Shown: positions 1 to 9,155 of the stretch, piece by piece
Numbering within the stretch: the first letter of the stretch is position 1
How the letters are laid out: each line of letters begins with the position of its first letter
Source of the DNA: Ruminiclostridium papyrosolvens DSM 2782
GTDB lineage: Bacteria; Bacillota; Clostridia; Acetivibrionales; DSM-1351
Assembly: GCF_029318685.1 (NCBI RefSeq)
Contig: NZ_CP119677.1
Location: forward strand, 868,001 to 932,000
Direction: 5' to 3'
Length of the DNA stretch: 64,000 bases
The notes under the pieces: generated by a model
The model's database searches: none
Told to the model about the DNA's origin: nothing
The model's input: the letters and a program-made list of their open reading frames with translations, nothing else
Position numbers and translations under genes: made by a program

Positions 1-14
1 TAAAACTCTATTTG

Positions 15-43
15 GAATATTCCTTCGTATTGATAAATATAAT
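15..43 (+). promoter_or_regulatory. Candidate sigma-E promoter of the spoIVF pair
   Basis: GAATATT at 15-21, a 14-base spacer, then AATATAAT at 36-43. This fits the mother-cell sigma-E pattern (KMATATT, 14-15 bases, CATACANT) perfectly in the -35 half and in most -10 positions. In Bacillus the spoIVF operon is sigma-E dependent, so the position is sensible. Inferred from pattern only. Confidence 0.4.
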
Positions 44-82
44 TTATATAATTATTAATAAGCCAAAGAAAGGGTGGAAGGA

Positions 83-976
83 ATGGACGAAATTATTGAA
101 AGACCGAAATATTCCCGACCGACCGGTAATCCCCGGAGAAACAGAAGAAATCCAAACAGCGATCTTATTTCAACAATTGCAGCCGCACGAATGCTGATTG
201 CAGTAGTTTTTTTATCTGCAATTGCCTTGTGCAAGGCAGCAAATACGCCTGCAACAGATGCCTTTGTATCAAAGGTTAAAGTAGTTACAACTGTAAACTA
301 TGATGTAAATAAATATATTATGAGTGCGGCTGATACATTAGGGATAAAACTGCCGGAAGATGGAGGTAAGCTTCAAAAACTGGTAAAAGGCGGAGATGTT
401 GCCGAGGGTAGTGATACTCAGGCTTCAGCAGTTATAAATAAGACTGATTCAAGTAATACAGCTAATCCTGCATCCGGTACAAGCAGCAGTTCTGCGACTA
501 CTGACAGCAAATCGGTGGCGGGAAGTGATATGCAGGTTCTGGACGATATTGAAATAAAGAGCATTGCAGATAAATATTCTTTTATAGTTCCTATTAAAGG
601 TGAGATAATTTCACCCTTTGGAACAAGGACGGACCCTTTAAGCGGTAATCCTCAATTTCATTCAGGCATTGATATAGAGGCAAATATGGGAACATCTATT
701 AAAGCAGCACTGGCAGGAGAGGTTACTGAGGTAGGCTCAAATCCTGAATATGACAAATATGTTAAAATAAAGCATAATGGGGGTATAACCACTCTTTACG
801 GGCATTGCTCAATTCTGGTTGCAAAGGTAGGACAAAAGGTCAATCAAGGAGATGTAATTGCAAAGGTTGGTAATTCCGAGGATGAGTCAAGTTCAAATCT
901 GCATTTTGAAGTATGGAAGGACAACAAGCTGATTAATCCGGGAAAGCTCTTTGACCTTATTAACGGAGGTAACTAA
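83..976 (+). CDS. spoIVFA: SpoIVFA-like LytM-domain sporulation protein
   Basis: Membrane-anchored protein of 297 residues, probably the partner and inhibitor of the SpoIVFB protease in the mother-cell membrane around the forespore. A basic cytoplasmic N-terminus is followed by one hydrophobic segment near residues 35-50, a Ser/Thr/Ala-rich linker, and a C-terminal LytM/M23 fold. The fold keeps HxxxD (HSGID) and YGH, but the usual HxH reads NLH, so one metal or catalytic histidine is missing and the domain is probably a non-enzymatic binding module, as in known SpoIVFA. The ATG at 83 was chosen over an in-frame GTG at 74 because the purine-rich site AGGGTGG lies just upstream. The next gene is the protease, four bases downstream. 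Confidence 0.8.
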   Translation: MDEIIERPKYSRPTGNPRRNRRNPNSDLISTIAAARMLIAVVFLSAIALCKAANTPATDAFVSKVKVVTTVNYDVNKYIMSAADTLGIKLPEDGGKLQKLVKGGDVAEGSDTQASAVINKTDSSNTANPASGTSSSSATTDSKSVAGSDMQVLDDIEIKSIADKYSFIVPIKGEIISPFGTRTDPLSGNPQFHSGIDIEANMGTSIKAALAGEVTEVGSNPEYDKYVKIKHNGGITTLYGHCSILVAKVGQKVNQGDVIAKVGNSEDESSSNLHFEVWKDNKLINPGKLFDLINGGN

Positions 977-980
977 AGTA

Positions 981-1880
981 TTGCCACATATTGATTTCCG
1001 TCTCAAAGGAACAAGGCTCCAGATAGATTTATTGATTATTCCTGTATTTCTGGCGGCAATCATAGGAAAAATTTTTGTTGCATATTCTATGACTCTGGGT
1101 TTTATTATTTGTCATGAACTTGGGCATATTGCTGCAGGGGTAATGTGTGGAGCCGGACTCAGTAGCTTCCGTCTTTTACCTGTAGGCGTTAATGCTGCTA
1201 TTGATGATTTTTTGTGCAGAAAGTCTCAGAAAATTCTGATTTATATCTCAGGCCCTTTGGTAAATGTGGTTTTTGCAATAATTATATACTGTGTACATAG
1301 GTGGAAGACTCCGGCAGGGGGACTTGTAAGTGTAAATATTATGCTGGCCATAACAATAAATTTATGGCTGGCTATTTTTAATTTGATTCCGATCCCTCCC
1401 CTTGACGGCGGCAGAATAGCAATAGAACTTCTGGCGGATAAGATGGGCTTATTTCGAGCCAACAGACTTATGAATACATTTTCACTGTTTTTTTCAATTG
1501 TGATTATTTGTATCGGAACGGTGGTATTAATTAAGAGTAGATACAATGGGAGTCTTGTTTTGATTGGAGTTTATATTATTTTCCTTTTAAAGAAAAGCAA
1601 AAAGGAGGCTGCCATATTGAATATGAAGAACTTCATTTTAAAACGTTCGGCTATTATTAGAAAAGGTATTTTTCCCGTGAGAGAAGTTGCGGTTATGGAA
1701 GATGTAAAGATACTGGATTTAGTAAAAAAGATGGATTATTCCAATGTATTTCATATAGTTAAGGTATTGGATAATGACTTGAATGTTATAGCATCCATAA
1801 CAGAACAGGATATTCTGAATTCACTTATGAAAGGTGTTTCAGACATTACAGTAGGTGAAATTATAGCAAAAAAAATATAA
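981..1880 (+). CDS. spoIVFB: SpoIVFB-like M50 site-2 metalloprotease
   Basis: Intramembrane zinc protease of 299 residues. In Bacillus SpoIVFB cleaves pro-sigma-K to activate late mother-cell transcription. The first zinc motif HELGH is at residues 45-49 inside a membrane helix. The second motif, PPLDGGR, puts the third ligand Asp at about 142. Several more membrane helices follow, then a C-terminal CBS-like domain from about residue 215. The start is TTG at 981 because GGAGGT lies at 965-970; the longer reading from 951 overlaps spoIVFA and has no ribosome site. The pair looks like one operon. Confidence 0.85.
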   Translation: MPHIDFRLKGTRLQIDLLIIPVFLAAIIGKIFVAYSMTLGFIICHELGHIAAGVMCGAGLSSFRLLPVGVNAAIDDFLCRKSQKILIYISGPLVNVVFAIIIYCVHRWKTPAGGLVSVNIMLAITINLWLAIFNLIPIPPLDGGRIAIELLADKMGLFRANRLMNTFSLFFSIVIICIGTVVLIKSRYNGSLVLIGVYIIFLLKKSKKEAAILNMKNFILKRSAIIRKGIFPVREVAVMEDVKILDLVKKMDYSNVFHIVKVLDNDLNVIASITEQDILNSLMKGVSDITVGEIIAKKI

Positions 1881-1933
1881 TATTCAAAAGACTAAGTTTA
1901 CGGTAATGGTATTATTTAAACCTATCGTATGTG

Positions 1934-1963
1934 TTGACTTTTAGTACATCATAATTATACAAT
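1934..1963 (+). promoter_or_regulatory. Sigma-A type promoter for nfnAB
   Basis: TTGACT at 1934-1939 and TACAAT at 1958-1963 are separated by 18 bases, about 60 bases upstream of nfnA. The same hexamer pair and spacing occur at 52495-52524. Pattern-based call. Confidence 0.5.
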
Positions 1964-2024
1964 TACAATTAGAATGTCTTATAGAATGTTATAAAACCAT
2001 AATATCAAATGGGGGGGAATTAGG

Positions 2025-2870
2025 ATGTTTAAAATAGTTAAAAAACAAGTGTTGAATCCTCAAGTAGTTTTAATGTCAATAGACGCACCATTAATAGCGA
2101 AGAAGGCTGAGCCGGGACAATTTATCATTTTTAGAATAGCTGAAGGGGGAGAAAGAATACCCCTTACTATAGCTGATTATGACAGGGAAGTCGGTACTGT
2201 TACGATTATATATCAGATAGTCGGTAAGACCACAAGAGAACTGTCTGAAATGAACGAGGGAGATAGTCTTTTGGATTTTGTAGGGCCTCTGGGAGTTGCA
2301 TCACATCTTGACGGCTATAAAAAGGTTGCTGTTATCGGAGGAGGTCTTGGAAGTGCCATAGCCTATCCGCAAGCCAAAAAGCTTCACAGCCTTGGGGCAG
2401 AAGTTCATGCAATTACAGGTTTTAGAAATAAAGACCTTATTATTCTTGAAGAAGAAATGGAAAAGGTTAGCAACAAGCTGATTGTAGCAACAGATGACGG
2501 GTCAAATGGAAATAAAGGTTTTGTTACTAATGTTTTAAAACAACTCATTGATGAAGGAAACAAATATGATTTGGTTATTGCTATAGGGCCACTTGTAATG
2601 ATGAAGGCTGTCAGCAACCTCACCAGAGAATATGGTATTAAGACATTGGTAAGCATGAACCCGGTAATGATAGACGGAACAGGCATGTGCGGAGGCTGCA
2701 GGCTCACGGTCGGCGGGAAGACAAAATTTGCTTGTGTAGACGGTCCTGATTTTGACGGACATGAAGTGGATTTTGATGAAGCAATGAGAAGACAGAATAT
2801 GTACAAAAAACAGGAGAAAGAATCCACTGATATTCATGTATGCAGACTTGGGGGTGCAAAAAATGCCTAA
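2025..2870 (+). CDS. nfnA: NfnA, NADH/ferredoxin:NADP+ transhydrogenase small subunit
   Basis: Small FAD/[2Fe-2S] subunit of the electron-bifurcating NADH-dependent reduced ferredoxin:NADP+ oxidoreductase, a cytoplasmic complex that makes NADPH in anaerobes. The 281 residues show an N-terminal FAD-binding barrel, a nucleotide-binding segment with GGGLGSA near residue 105, and the C-terminal cluster motif CGGC at 222-225 followed by FAC near 236. Length and motif order match NfnA and the related sulfide-dehydrogenase/GltA-type family. A GGGGGG site precedes the ATG. It overlaps nfnB by 8 bases. The family is shared with sulfide dehydrogenase, but the pairing with NfnB-type partner favours Nfn. 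Confidence 0.85.
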   Translation: MFKIVKKQVLNPQVVLMSIDAPLIAKKAEPGQFIIFRIAEGGERIPLTIADYDREVGTVTIIYQIVGKTTRELSEMNEGDSLLDFVGPLGVASHLDGYKKVAVIGGGLGSAIAYPQAKKLHSLGAEVHAITGFRNKDLIILEEEMEKVSNKLIVATDDGSNGNKGFVTNVLKQLIDEGNKYDLVIAIGPLVMMKAVSNLTREYGIKTLVSMNPVMIDGTGMCGGCRLTVGGKTKFACVDGPDFDGHEVDFDEAMRRQNMYKKQEKESTDIHVCRLGGAKNA

Positions 2871-4257
2871 TATGTCATTAGCTAAGGTAAAAATGCCTGA
2901 GCAGGAGCCAGACATAAGAAACAAAAACTTTAAAGAGGTTGCACTGGGTTATGATGAGAAGATGGCTATTGAAGAAGCACAGAGATGCCTCAACTGCAAA
3001 CACAAGCCATGTGTATCAGGCTGTCCGGTTAATGTAAAGATACCTGAGTTTATACAGCTTGTAGCAGAAGGAAAATTTGAAGATGCTTATAATAAAATAA
3101 GAGAAACAAACAGCCTGCCTGCTGTCTGCGGAAGAGTTTGTCCACAGGAGTCCCAATGTGAAATGTTGTGTGTAAGAACTAAAAAGGGTGAATCTGTTGG
3201 AATAGGCAGACTTGAAAGGTTTGTAGCAGATTGGTATATGCAGAATGTAAAGGCTTCCGTTAACAAGCCTGAAAGTAATGGTATAAAGGTGGCTGTTGTT
3301 GGTTCCGGTCCTGCTGGACTTACCTGTGCAGGAGACCTTGCAAAAATGGGATACGAAGTAACTATTTTTGAGGCATTCCACGTTCCCGGAGGAGTTCTTA
3401 TGTATGGAATACCTGAGTTCCGTCTTCCGAAGACTTTGGTTCAGCAGGAAATCCAGACAGTTAAAGACCTGGGAGTTGATGTACAGACAAATATGGTAAT
3501 AGGTAGGGTACTTTCAGTTGATGATTTGAAAGCAGAAGGCTATAAGGCAATATTTATTGGTTCCGGTGCCGGTCTGCCAAGCTTTATGGGGATTCCCGGA
3601 GAAAATTACAACGGAGTGTACTCCGCTAATGAGTTTTTAACAAGAATAAACCTTATGGGTGCATATAAATTCCCAAGTACAGATACCCCGGTATTTGTGG
3701 GAAAAAATGTTGCGGTAGTAGGCGGAGGTAATGTTGCTATGGATGCTGCCAGAAGCGCAAAGCGTCTGGGCGCGGAGAATGTTTACATTATATACAGACG
3801 TTCAGAAGCTGAAATGCCTGCAAGACTTGAAGAGGTACACCATGCAAAAGAAGAAGGAATAATTTTCAAGGTATTGACCAATCCCAAACAGGTTCTTGGA
3901 ACAGAGGACGGCTGGGTTAAAGGTATGGAATGTGTGGAAATGGAGCTTGGAGAACCTGACAAGTCAGGAAGAAGACGTCCTGTAGAAAAGAAAGGCTCAG
4001 AGCATGTGGTTGACCTTGAAACAGTAATCATTGCCATAGGACAATCTCCGAATCCACTTATATCATCTACTACTCCCGGACTTGACATACAATCTTGGGG
4101 CGGTATAATAGTTGAAGAAGAGACTGGTGCAACAAGTAAGAGTGGAGTTTATGCCGGTGGTGATGCTGTTACCGGTGCAGCTACTGTTATATTGGCAATG
4201 GGTGCCGGAAAAAAGGCAGCAGAGGCTATAGACAAATTTATCCGGCAGAACCAATAA
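2863..4257 (+). CDS. nfnB: NfnB, transhydrogenase large (GltD-like) subunit
   Basis: Large subunit of 464 residues carrying the bifurcating FAD and two [4Fe-4S] clusters, homologous to the glutamate synthase small subunit. The N-terminal cysteine-rich helical domain contains CLNCKHKPCVSGCP near residue 42 and a second Cys set (CGRVCPQESQCE) near 88. The FAD Rossmann motif GSGPAGL is at about 146, and the NADPH Rossmann motif GGGNVAMD at about 286. The ATG at 2863 is used because GGGGGTG precedes it; the in-frame ATG at 2836 lies deep in nfnA. There is no glutamate synthase large subunit nearby, which supports Nfn over GltD. Confidence 0.88.
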   Translation: MPNMSLAKVKMPEQEPDIRNKNFKEVALGYDEKMAIEEAQRCLNCKHKPCVSGCPVNVKIPEFIQLVAEGKFEDAYNKIRETNSLPAVCGRVCPQESQCEMLCVRTKKGESVGIGRLERFVADWYMQNVKASVNKPESNGIKVAVVGSGPAGLTCAGDLAKMGYEVTIFEAFHVPGGVLMYGIPEFRLPKTLVQQEIQTVKDLGVDVQTNMVIGRVLSVDDLKAEGYKAIFIGSGAGLPSFMGIPGENYNGVYSANEFLTRINLMGAYKFPSTDTPVFVGKNVAVVGGGNVAMDAARSAKRLGAENVYIIYRRSEAEMPARLEEVHHAKEEGIIFKVLTNPKQVLGTEDGWVKGMECVEMELGEPDKSGRRRPVEKKGSEHVVDLETVIIAIGQSPNPLISSTTPGLDIQSWGGIIVEEETGATSKSGVYAGGDAVTGAATVILAMGAGKKAAEAIDKFIRQNQ

Positions 4258-4297
4258 GTCTTTTACAAACATTACAATATTTGTAGAGGAGATTGCA

Positions 4298-4738
4298 ATG
4301 AAGACATGGGTTTTGTATCACAGTAAGGGTGGAAATACCAAGAAGATTGCAGATGTAATTGCAAACGAGTTGGAGGATGTATTGAAGTCAGAACAGATTC
4401 CTCCTGCATATCCGCCTGAAAACGTTGCCTTACTGTTTCTCGGTACAGGTGAATACGCAGGAAAGCCTGATTCAAAATTACTGGAATTTGTCAGAACTTT
4501 AAACAAAGACAGAGTTAAAAATGTAGCTGTATTCGGAACTAACGGTAAGGGTGTAGCAGGTTCAGCGATTGCTACAGTTAAATCCCTTTTAAATGAAAAG
4601 GGTATAAATGTAGTTGACGAATCCTTCTGCTGCAAAGGAAAGTTTTTTATATTTGCAAACAGAAAGAGTCCTGACTCAAATGACATAAATGCTGCAAAAG
4701 AATATGCAAAAAGAGTTTACAATAGCATTAAAGCATAG
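4298..4738 (+). CDS. Flavodoxin-like protein
   Basis: Small flavodoxin-fold protein of 146 residues. The N-terminus has a hydrophobic strand followed by the phosphate-binding-like loop HSKGGNTKKIA, where long-chain FMN-binding flavodoxins have TxTGNT. A second hydrophobic strand with LGTGEYAG near residue 48 could hold the isoalloxazine ring. It lies 40 bases after nfnB with a GAGGAG site and shares the nfn terminator, so it may serve as an electron carrier for that complex. That link is inference; it may also be a non-FMN flavodoxin-fold protein. Confidence 0.65.
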   Translation: MKTWVLYHSKGGNTKKIADVIANELEDVLKSEQIPPAYPPENVALLFLGTGEYAGKPDSKLLEFVRTLNKDRVKNVAVFGTNGKGVAGSAIATVKSLLNEKGINVVDESFCCKGKFFIFANRKSPDSNDINAAKEYAKRVYNSIKA

Positions 4739-4746
4739 CAACCAAA

Positions 4747-4787
4747 GGCATAACAACTGTTAATTACAGCTGTTATGCCTTATCTTT
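4747..4787 (+). terminator. Terminator of the nfnAB-flavodoxin operon
   Basis: GGCATAACA at 4747-4755 pairs with TGTTATGCC at 4771-4779, with a further CTG/CAG inside, followed by a T-rich tract. It overlaps the end of the convergent gene. Confidence 0.8.
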
Positions 4788-5775
4788 TTTTCATTTTTTC
4801 AAGACACTTGTTAACATCAATGTTAACGGGAACCCAGGCACCGTCTTTTTGAATAAGTGTATTTATTAAGAAATCTGTACCATTGGCCAATTTTGCAAAC
4901 TTGAACATGTATTTGTCTCCATTTACTCCGTCAACGACAATCTCCTTAGTAAAATCATTTTGCTGGGGCTGATACTGTTTTTTAATCAAACCGCACCAAT
5001 TACCATATACAATTTCAACGTAAGACTCTGCATTATGTGACCAGCCGTGATATGGAGCACAGAAAAAATCCTCAGGAGTCAGTACGAAGGAATCAATATA
5101 ATATCTGTTATTTGCGTTTACAAGTGAAATTTCAGCAAAATAATAGTTAAAACTGGTTCCCCCGGTATTTGTCCCTTCAAGAATCTCCAACTCCAGAAAA
5201 TACTTGATTTCCTTTGGGTTTTCGGTTATTGCCGGAATTACTTTAATGAGGTTTATATGTCCTATACCCTGAAAGGAATCCAGATATTCATTGTAGGGCA
5301 TTGATTTCTTATTATTTTCGGAAAGAAACCGGTAAGCTATGGGGTAGGGTTCTTTTGCAAAACCCACAGTGCCGCAACCTCCTGTTTTTTCATCTGTAAG
5401 GTTTGCAGCCTGTTGAAGGACACTGAAATAATTGACTATAGTTTTAACCGGAGTATCCATTATTTTCACGGGAACCGTTCCGTCCTTAAAGGTTTCTGAA
5501 AAGGTGCTAAAGTCAATAAAATTGTTATTAAGTGACTTTAATGAAGACGGTCTGAAATAAGTTTCATTGAAATTATTTCGTTTTTCTTTCATAATGGAAA
5601 CTGTTTGTCTGGACAAAACCTCGTCAGTTTCTTTAATTTGAGCTAATTCCTTTACAGACCCTCCGATTATATTTGTTTTATGATTCTGATTATCCACTCT
5701 TATACAAATTGTAGTTATGGCAAGAATTATTAAGAACAATGACACTATAATTCCTGATTTGTATATATATTTCAT
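4780..5775 (-). CDS. Secreted or membrane-anchored protein of unknown function
   Basis: Not recognised. The 331-residue product starts with a lysine and a hydrophobic helix (residues about 7-27) that serves as signal anchor or signal peptide; the rest is polar and would be outside the membrane. No cell-wall anchor, lipobox or catalytic motif is visible. A Cys-Gly-Gly-containing segment sits near residue 135. The ATG at 5775 is used because GGGGG lies just upstream on the minus strand; an in-frame TTG four codons earlier would overlap that site. It is transcribed alone, convergent with the nfn operon. Confidence 0.6.
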   Translation of the reverse strand: MKYIYKSGIIVSLFLIILAITTICIRVDNQNHKTNIIGGSVKELAQIKETDEVLSRQTVSIMKEKRNNFNETYFRPSSLKSLNNNFIDFSTFSETFKDGTVPVKIMDTPVKTIVNYFSVLQQAANLTDEKTGGCGTVGFAKEPYPIAYRFLSENNKKSMPYNEYLDSFQGIGHINLIKVIPAITENPKEIKYFLELEILEGTNTGGTSFNYYFAEISLVNANNRYYIDSFVLTPEDFFCAPYHGWSHNAESYVEIVYGNWCGLIKKQYQPQQNDFTKEIVVDGVNGDKYMFKFAKLANGTDFLINTLIQKDGAWVPVNIDVNKCLEKMKKR

Positions 5776-5955
5776 AAAAACCCCCAAATGATTATTATTA
5801 TAAATATATTCATAATACGTTTATACATTCTTTAAATTTACTTGTAACATCCTGTTCAAATTTTGTTAACAAAAATCTCACAGTAACTACACAGAGAATG
5901 GCTATTCTATAACCATGGATATAATATCCGAAAAAAACAATTGAAGGAGTGATTT

Positions 5956-6678
5956 TTGTTGAGTAATGCAAAAAAATTAATCGGACTGAGTTTAGGTCTG
6001 GCGGTTTTAATCAGTTCTGTGGGTTTTACTTTTGCTGCTAATTCCGAAAAATCATCAGATACAGCAAAGCCAAGACACCAGAATTCACAAATGTTTAAGG
6101 GAAAGGGATTTAAACAGACGACTGTTTTGGATAGTCTTGTAACGGCAGGAACAATAACTGCTGACCAACAAAAGGCAATTTGCGAGGCTCTCAGGCCTTC
6201 AAAAGACAATAAAAATACAATTAAAGAGAGCCTTGACACTCTGGTGAAGGCAGGAACCATAACACAGGCTCAGGAGGATGCAGTAATTAAAGTATTTGAA
6301 AATGCGAAGGCACAGTTACCTTCTGATAAAAAAGGTGATTTCAAGGGAAGAAATCAAAAGCATATCAGCGTACTGGATAAACTTGTAACGGCAGGTACAA
6401 TAACCTCGGACCAACAAAAGGCAATTTGTGAGGCTCTCAGGCCTTCAAAAGACACTAAGAATACAATTAAAGAAAGCCTTGATAGTCTGGTGAAGGCAGG
6501 AACCATTACACAGGCACAGGAGGACGCAGTAGTAAAGGCATTTGATGATGCAAAAGCCAAAATGGAAGCAGAAAGAGAAAAGAGGCAAGAAGAACTTGCT
6601 GCAAAAAAAGGAATTACAGTAGATGAACTCAAATCGCAAATGGAGCAAGGAAGAAAAGCTTTCAAAAAGCAAATCTGA
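5956..6678 (+). CDS. Secreted helical protein with two long repeats
   Basis: Product of 240 residues. A signal peptide (cleavage likely after FTFAA near residue 28) is followed by two copies of an approximately 62-residue helical unit with shared blocks LVTAGTIT, QQKAICEALRPSKD and LVKAGTITQAQEDAV. A charged coiled-coil-like tail rich in Glu and Lys follows. The paired helix units separated by short TIT turns resemble small secreted proteins of unknown role in clostridia. The start is TTG behind AAGGAGTG. The gene stands alone with its own terminator. Function unknown. Confidence 0.6.
   Translation: MLSNAKKLIGLSLGLAVLISSVGFTFAANSEKSSDTAKPRHQNSQMFKGKGFKQTTVLDSLVTAGTITADQQKAICEALRPSKDNKNTIKESLDTLVKAGTITQAQEDAVIKVFENAKAQLPSDKKGDFKGRNQKHISVLDKLVTAGTITSDQQKAICEALRPSKDTKNTIKESLDSLVKAGTITQAQEDAVVKAFDDAKAKMEAEREKRQEELAAKKGITVDELKSQMEQGRKAFKKQI
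6124..6556 (+). repeat. Internal tandem duplication of about 187 bases
   Basis: Segments 6124-6310 and 6370-6556 are near-identical in DNA and protein, offset by 246 bases (82 codons), so the reading frame is kept. Most differences are silent third-base changes. Confidence 0.8.
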
Positions 6679-6690
6679 TTACTTGTGTAT

Positions 6691-6728
6691 AAAAAACCCT
6701 GTTTCTTTTTAAAGGAGCAGGGTTTTTT
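6691..6728 (+). terminator. Rho-independent terminator
   Basis: AAAAAACCCTG at 6691-6701 pairs with CAGGGTTTTTT at 6718-6728. It follows the repeat-protein gene by 12 bases. Confidence 0.85.
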
Positions 6729-6847
6729 GTGCTTGAAAATATGTATTATATATGTAAAAATTACTATTAATAATTAAAGTAACGGTATTGATTTTATAAA
6801 TAAAGGTAATTATTCTAATAAACATATTAAACAGAGAGGATAAAAAA

Positions 6848-7993
6848 ATGAGACTGATAACTGCAGGTTTTGCACTACTTACATATGCTTTTCTGAATTA
6901 CTACATCGGTCTGAGAGGACTAAAATCCATAAATACAAAGGTTCCGGTAAATAAGTATGCATATTGGGTTATTATTGCCGTTCTTGCATCTGCGTATTTT
7001 GTGGGTATGATAGGAGGCAAGTATTTTCCGGACAGCTTAGTACGTACAATTAATGCGGTGGGAGGCTATTGGCTGGCTGCATTTGTGTATCTTGTAGGGA
7101 TTGTTGTCTTAATGGATGTTTTCAGAATTCTTGGGAAAAAGCTGAATATTCTTCCGGCTTTCCTAAAAGACAGAACCTGGCTTGTGGCAGCAGCGGTAGT
7201 TTTATTTGTAGGAACTGTACTTGCAGTTGGAACGTATAATGCAGTTGTACCGAGGATTGTTTCATATAGTGTTAATATTAATAAAAAAGCAGGGGATATG
7301 GAAAAGCTGAAATGTGCCATGATTTCAGACGTACATCTGGGAGATACTATAGGCAGAGAAAGACTTCGTACGGCGGTTGAGAAGATTAATTCACTGAACC
7401 CTGATATAGCTGTTATAACAGGTGATTTAATTGACAGAGAAATAGAGCCTGTGAAAAGGGCAAACATGCTGGAGGAACTAAAAGGTATAAAGACCAGATT
7501 CGGTGCTTATGTCATAATGGGAAATCATGAATACTATTCAAATGATGTTGAAGAGATAAACAAAATGTATGAGGACAGTGGTCTGGTTGTCCTAAGAGAT
7601 AAATACGTTAAGATTAACAACAGCTTTTATCTGGTAGGACGTGAGGATTATATGGCTGATAAAAGCGGTTCACATAGAGAGAAACTTAGCAACCTTTTGG
7701 AAGGTGTAGATAAAAGCCTGCCTGTTATAGTTCTTGACCATCAGCCCAAATCCCTGTCGGAAGCAAGGACGGAAGGTGTGGATTTACAGCTTTCAGGCCA
7801 TACACATGGAGGACAGTTCTTTCCCATTAGCCTTGTAACGGGCAGCATTTTTGAAGAGGATAACGGCTACCTTAAAGATGGTAAATTCAATCTTATAGTA
7901 TCCTGCGGATACGGAACGTGGGGCCCCACAGTCCGTATCGGAAGCAGGTCAGAAGTTCTGGATATAACTATTAATTTTCCTTATTCTTCTTGA
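6848..7993 (+). CDS. Membrane metallophosphoesterase (YkuE/YaeI-like)
   Basis: Integral membrane calcineurin-like phosphoesterase of 381 residues. Four hydrophobic segments occupy roughly residues 1-145. The catalytic domain follows with the dinuclear-metal motifs in order: DVHLG (Asp161), GDLIDRE (about 192), GNHEYY (about 225) and GHTHGG (about 316). Related proteins hydrolyse lipid-linked pyrophosphates or phosphoesters at the membrane; the substrate here cannot be read from sequence. The start follows an AGAGAGGA site. It converges with and overlaps the next gene by 23 bases. Confidence 0.8.
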   Translation: MRLITAGFALLTYAFLNYYIGLRGLKSINTKVPVNKYAYWVIIAVLASAYFVGMIGGKYFPDSLVRTINAVGGYWLAAFVYLVGIVVLMDVFRILGKKLNILPAFLKDRTWLVAAAVVLFVGTVLAVGTYNAVVPRIVSYSVNINKKAGDMEKLKCAMISDVHLGDTIGRERLRTAVEKINSLNPDIAVITGDLIDREIEPVKRANMLEELKGIKTRFGAYVIMGNHEYYSNDVEEINKMYEDSGLVVLRDKYVKINNSFYLVGREDYMADKSGSHREKLSNLLEGVDKSLPVIVLDHQPKSLSEARTEGVDLQLSGHTHGGQFFPISLVTGSIFEEDNGYLKDGKFNLIVSCGYGTWGPTVRIGSRSEVLDITINFPYSS

Positions 7994-9155
7994 AACTGAA
8001 TTTTGCTGGTTTTTGAGGTTTTTCAGGTTCATCAGGCATGTCGCTGTTGAGAGCTTCTGCATATTTTGGGTAGTACATTTCAATTATATTTTTAATTGTA
8101 ATCTTGATTGCTGAATACAGAGGGATAACTATTATTAAACCTACAAATCCAAATATAGGCAGTATACCCATTAACAGGAGAATGACTGTAAGTGGATGGA
8201 TATCCATACTTTTTTTCATAACCTGAGGTGAAATAAGATTATTATCTATCTGCTGAACTATAGTCATTACTAAAAATATTTTTACTGCCATGAAAGGGTT
8301 ATCTGCCAGTGACAGAAGTATGGCAGGGACAATTCCAATCCATGGTCCGAAGAAGGGAATAATACACGTTATCATAGCAAATATTGCCAGTAACAGGGAG
8401 TATTTCAAACCTATAATCAGATAGCCGATGTACATGAGAAGCCCTATAAAGAAAGCTACCAGAAGCTGGCCTGCAATATAATTTGAAAGAACAAAATCTA
8501 TATCAGTTAAAATCTTTCTCATATTGTCTTTTTGGGAAGCAGGTAAAAATCTGACTACACTTGGCATGAACTTGTTTCCGTCTTTTAAGAAATAAAACAG
8601 AATAATCGGCAAAATAATAATTACTGAACCGATATTTGTAATCGCCCCTATAAAGCTTAGTGTATTCTTTCCTACGCTCTTGGCAAGACTTTGCAGAAAA
8701 TTGGAGACTTTGTCTGCTATGTCAGAGGTCTGAAAATTTGAATCATTAAAATAACTCAACAAATTGCTTGAAAGAAGATTATTTACAGTATTTTCAGCCT
8801 GTTTATACAAGACCGGCAGACTCTTTGCAAAGTCGTCAAACTGAGATTTAATAATTGACCCGGTATAAGAACTTAACAATATCAAAGCAGAGAGAACAAT
8901 AACAAAAGCAAGGACTATTGCTAATATGTGAGGAACCCTGGCTTTTTCAAGCATTGAAACTATTGGGCGAAGGATATAGTATAGCAAGCCTCCGAAAAGT
9001 ATTGGGAAGATTATTGAGTAAACAAAGCTCCTGAAGGGTGATAAAAAGAAATTTATCTTCCCGAACATATATATAATTACTAAAGTAAGGAGCAGATAAC
9101 AACCGTATCTGAAAATCTTGCTCTTTAATAAACTGCCGTTATTGTTCAAATCCAT
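7971..9155 (-). CDS. AI-2E family transporter (PerM-like permease)
   Basis: Polytopic membrane protein of 394 residues from the AI-2E/TqsA/PerM family. It has paired N-terminal helices, a soluble segment, then a long block of hydrophobic helices including the family-typical GPWIGIVPA and PQVMKKSMDIHPLTVI regions. The C-terminus is Pro/Lys-rich and cytoplasmic. Members are proposed exporters of small signals or antiporters; substrate unknown. The ATG at 9155 has GAGGT upstream; the longer in-frame reading to 9233 adds 26 residues without a ribosome site. Confidence 0.8.
   Translation of the reverse strand: MDLNNNGSLLKSKIFRYGCYLLLTLVIIYMFGKINFFLSPFRSFVYSIIFPILFGGLLYYILRPIVSMLEKARVPHILAIVLAFVIVLSALILLSSYTGSIIKSQFDDFAKSLPVLYKQAENTVNNLLSSNLLSYFNDSNFQTSDIADKVSNFLQSLAKSVGKNTLSFIGAITNIGSVIIILPIILFYFLKDGNKFMPSVVRFLPASQKDNMRKILTDIDFVLSNYIAGQLLVAFFIGLLMYIGYLIIGLKYSLLLAIFAMITCIIPFFGPWIGIVPAILLSLADNPFMAVKIFLVMTIVQQIDNNLISPQVMKKSMDIHPLTVILLLMGILPIFGFVGLIIVIPLYSAIKITIKNIIEMYYPKYAEALNSDMPDEPEKPQKPAKFSFKKNKEN

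Noticed and set aside
12-197. Small frame at the window start
   Set aside because: It overlaps the promoter and the N-terminus of spoIVFA in another frame and has no ribosome site.
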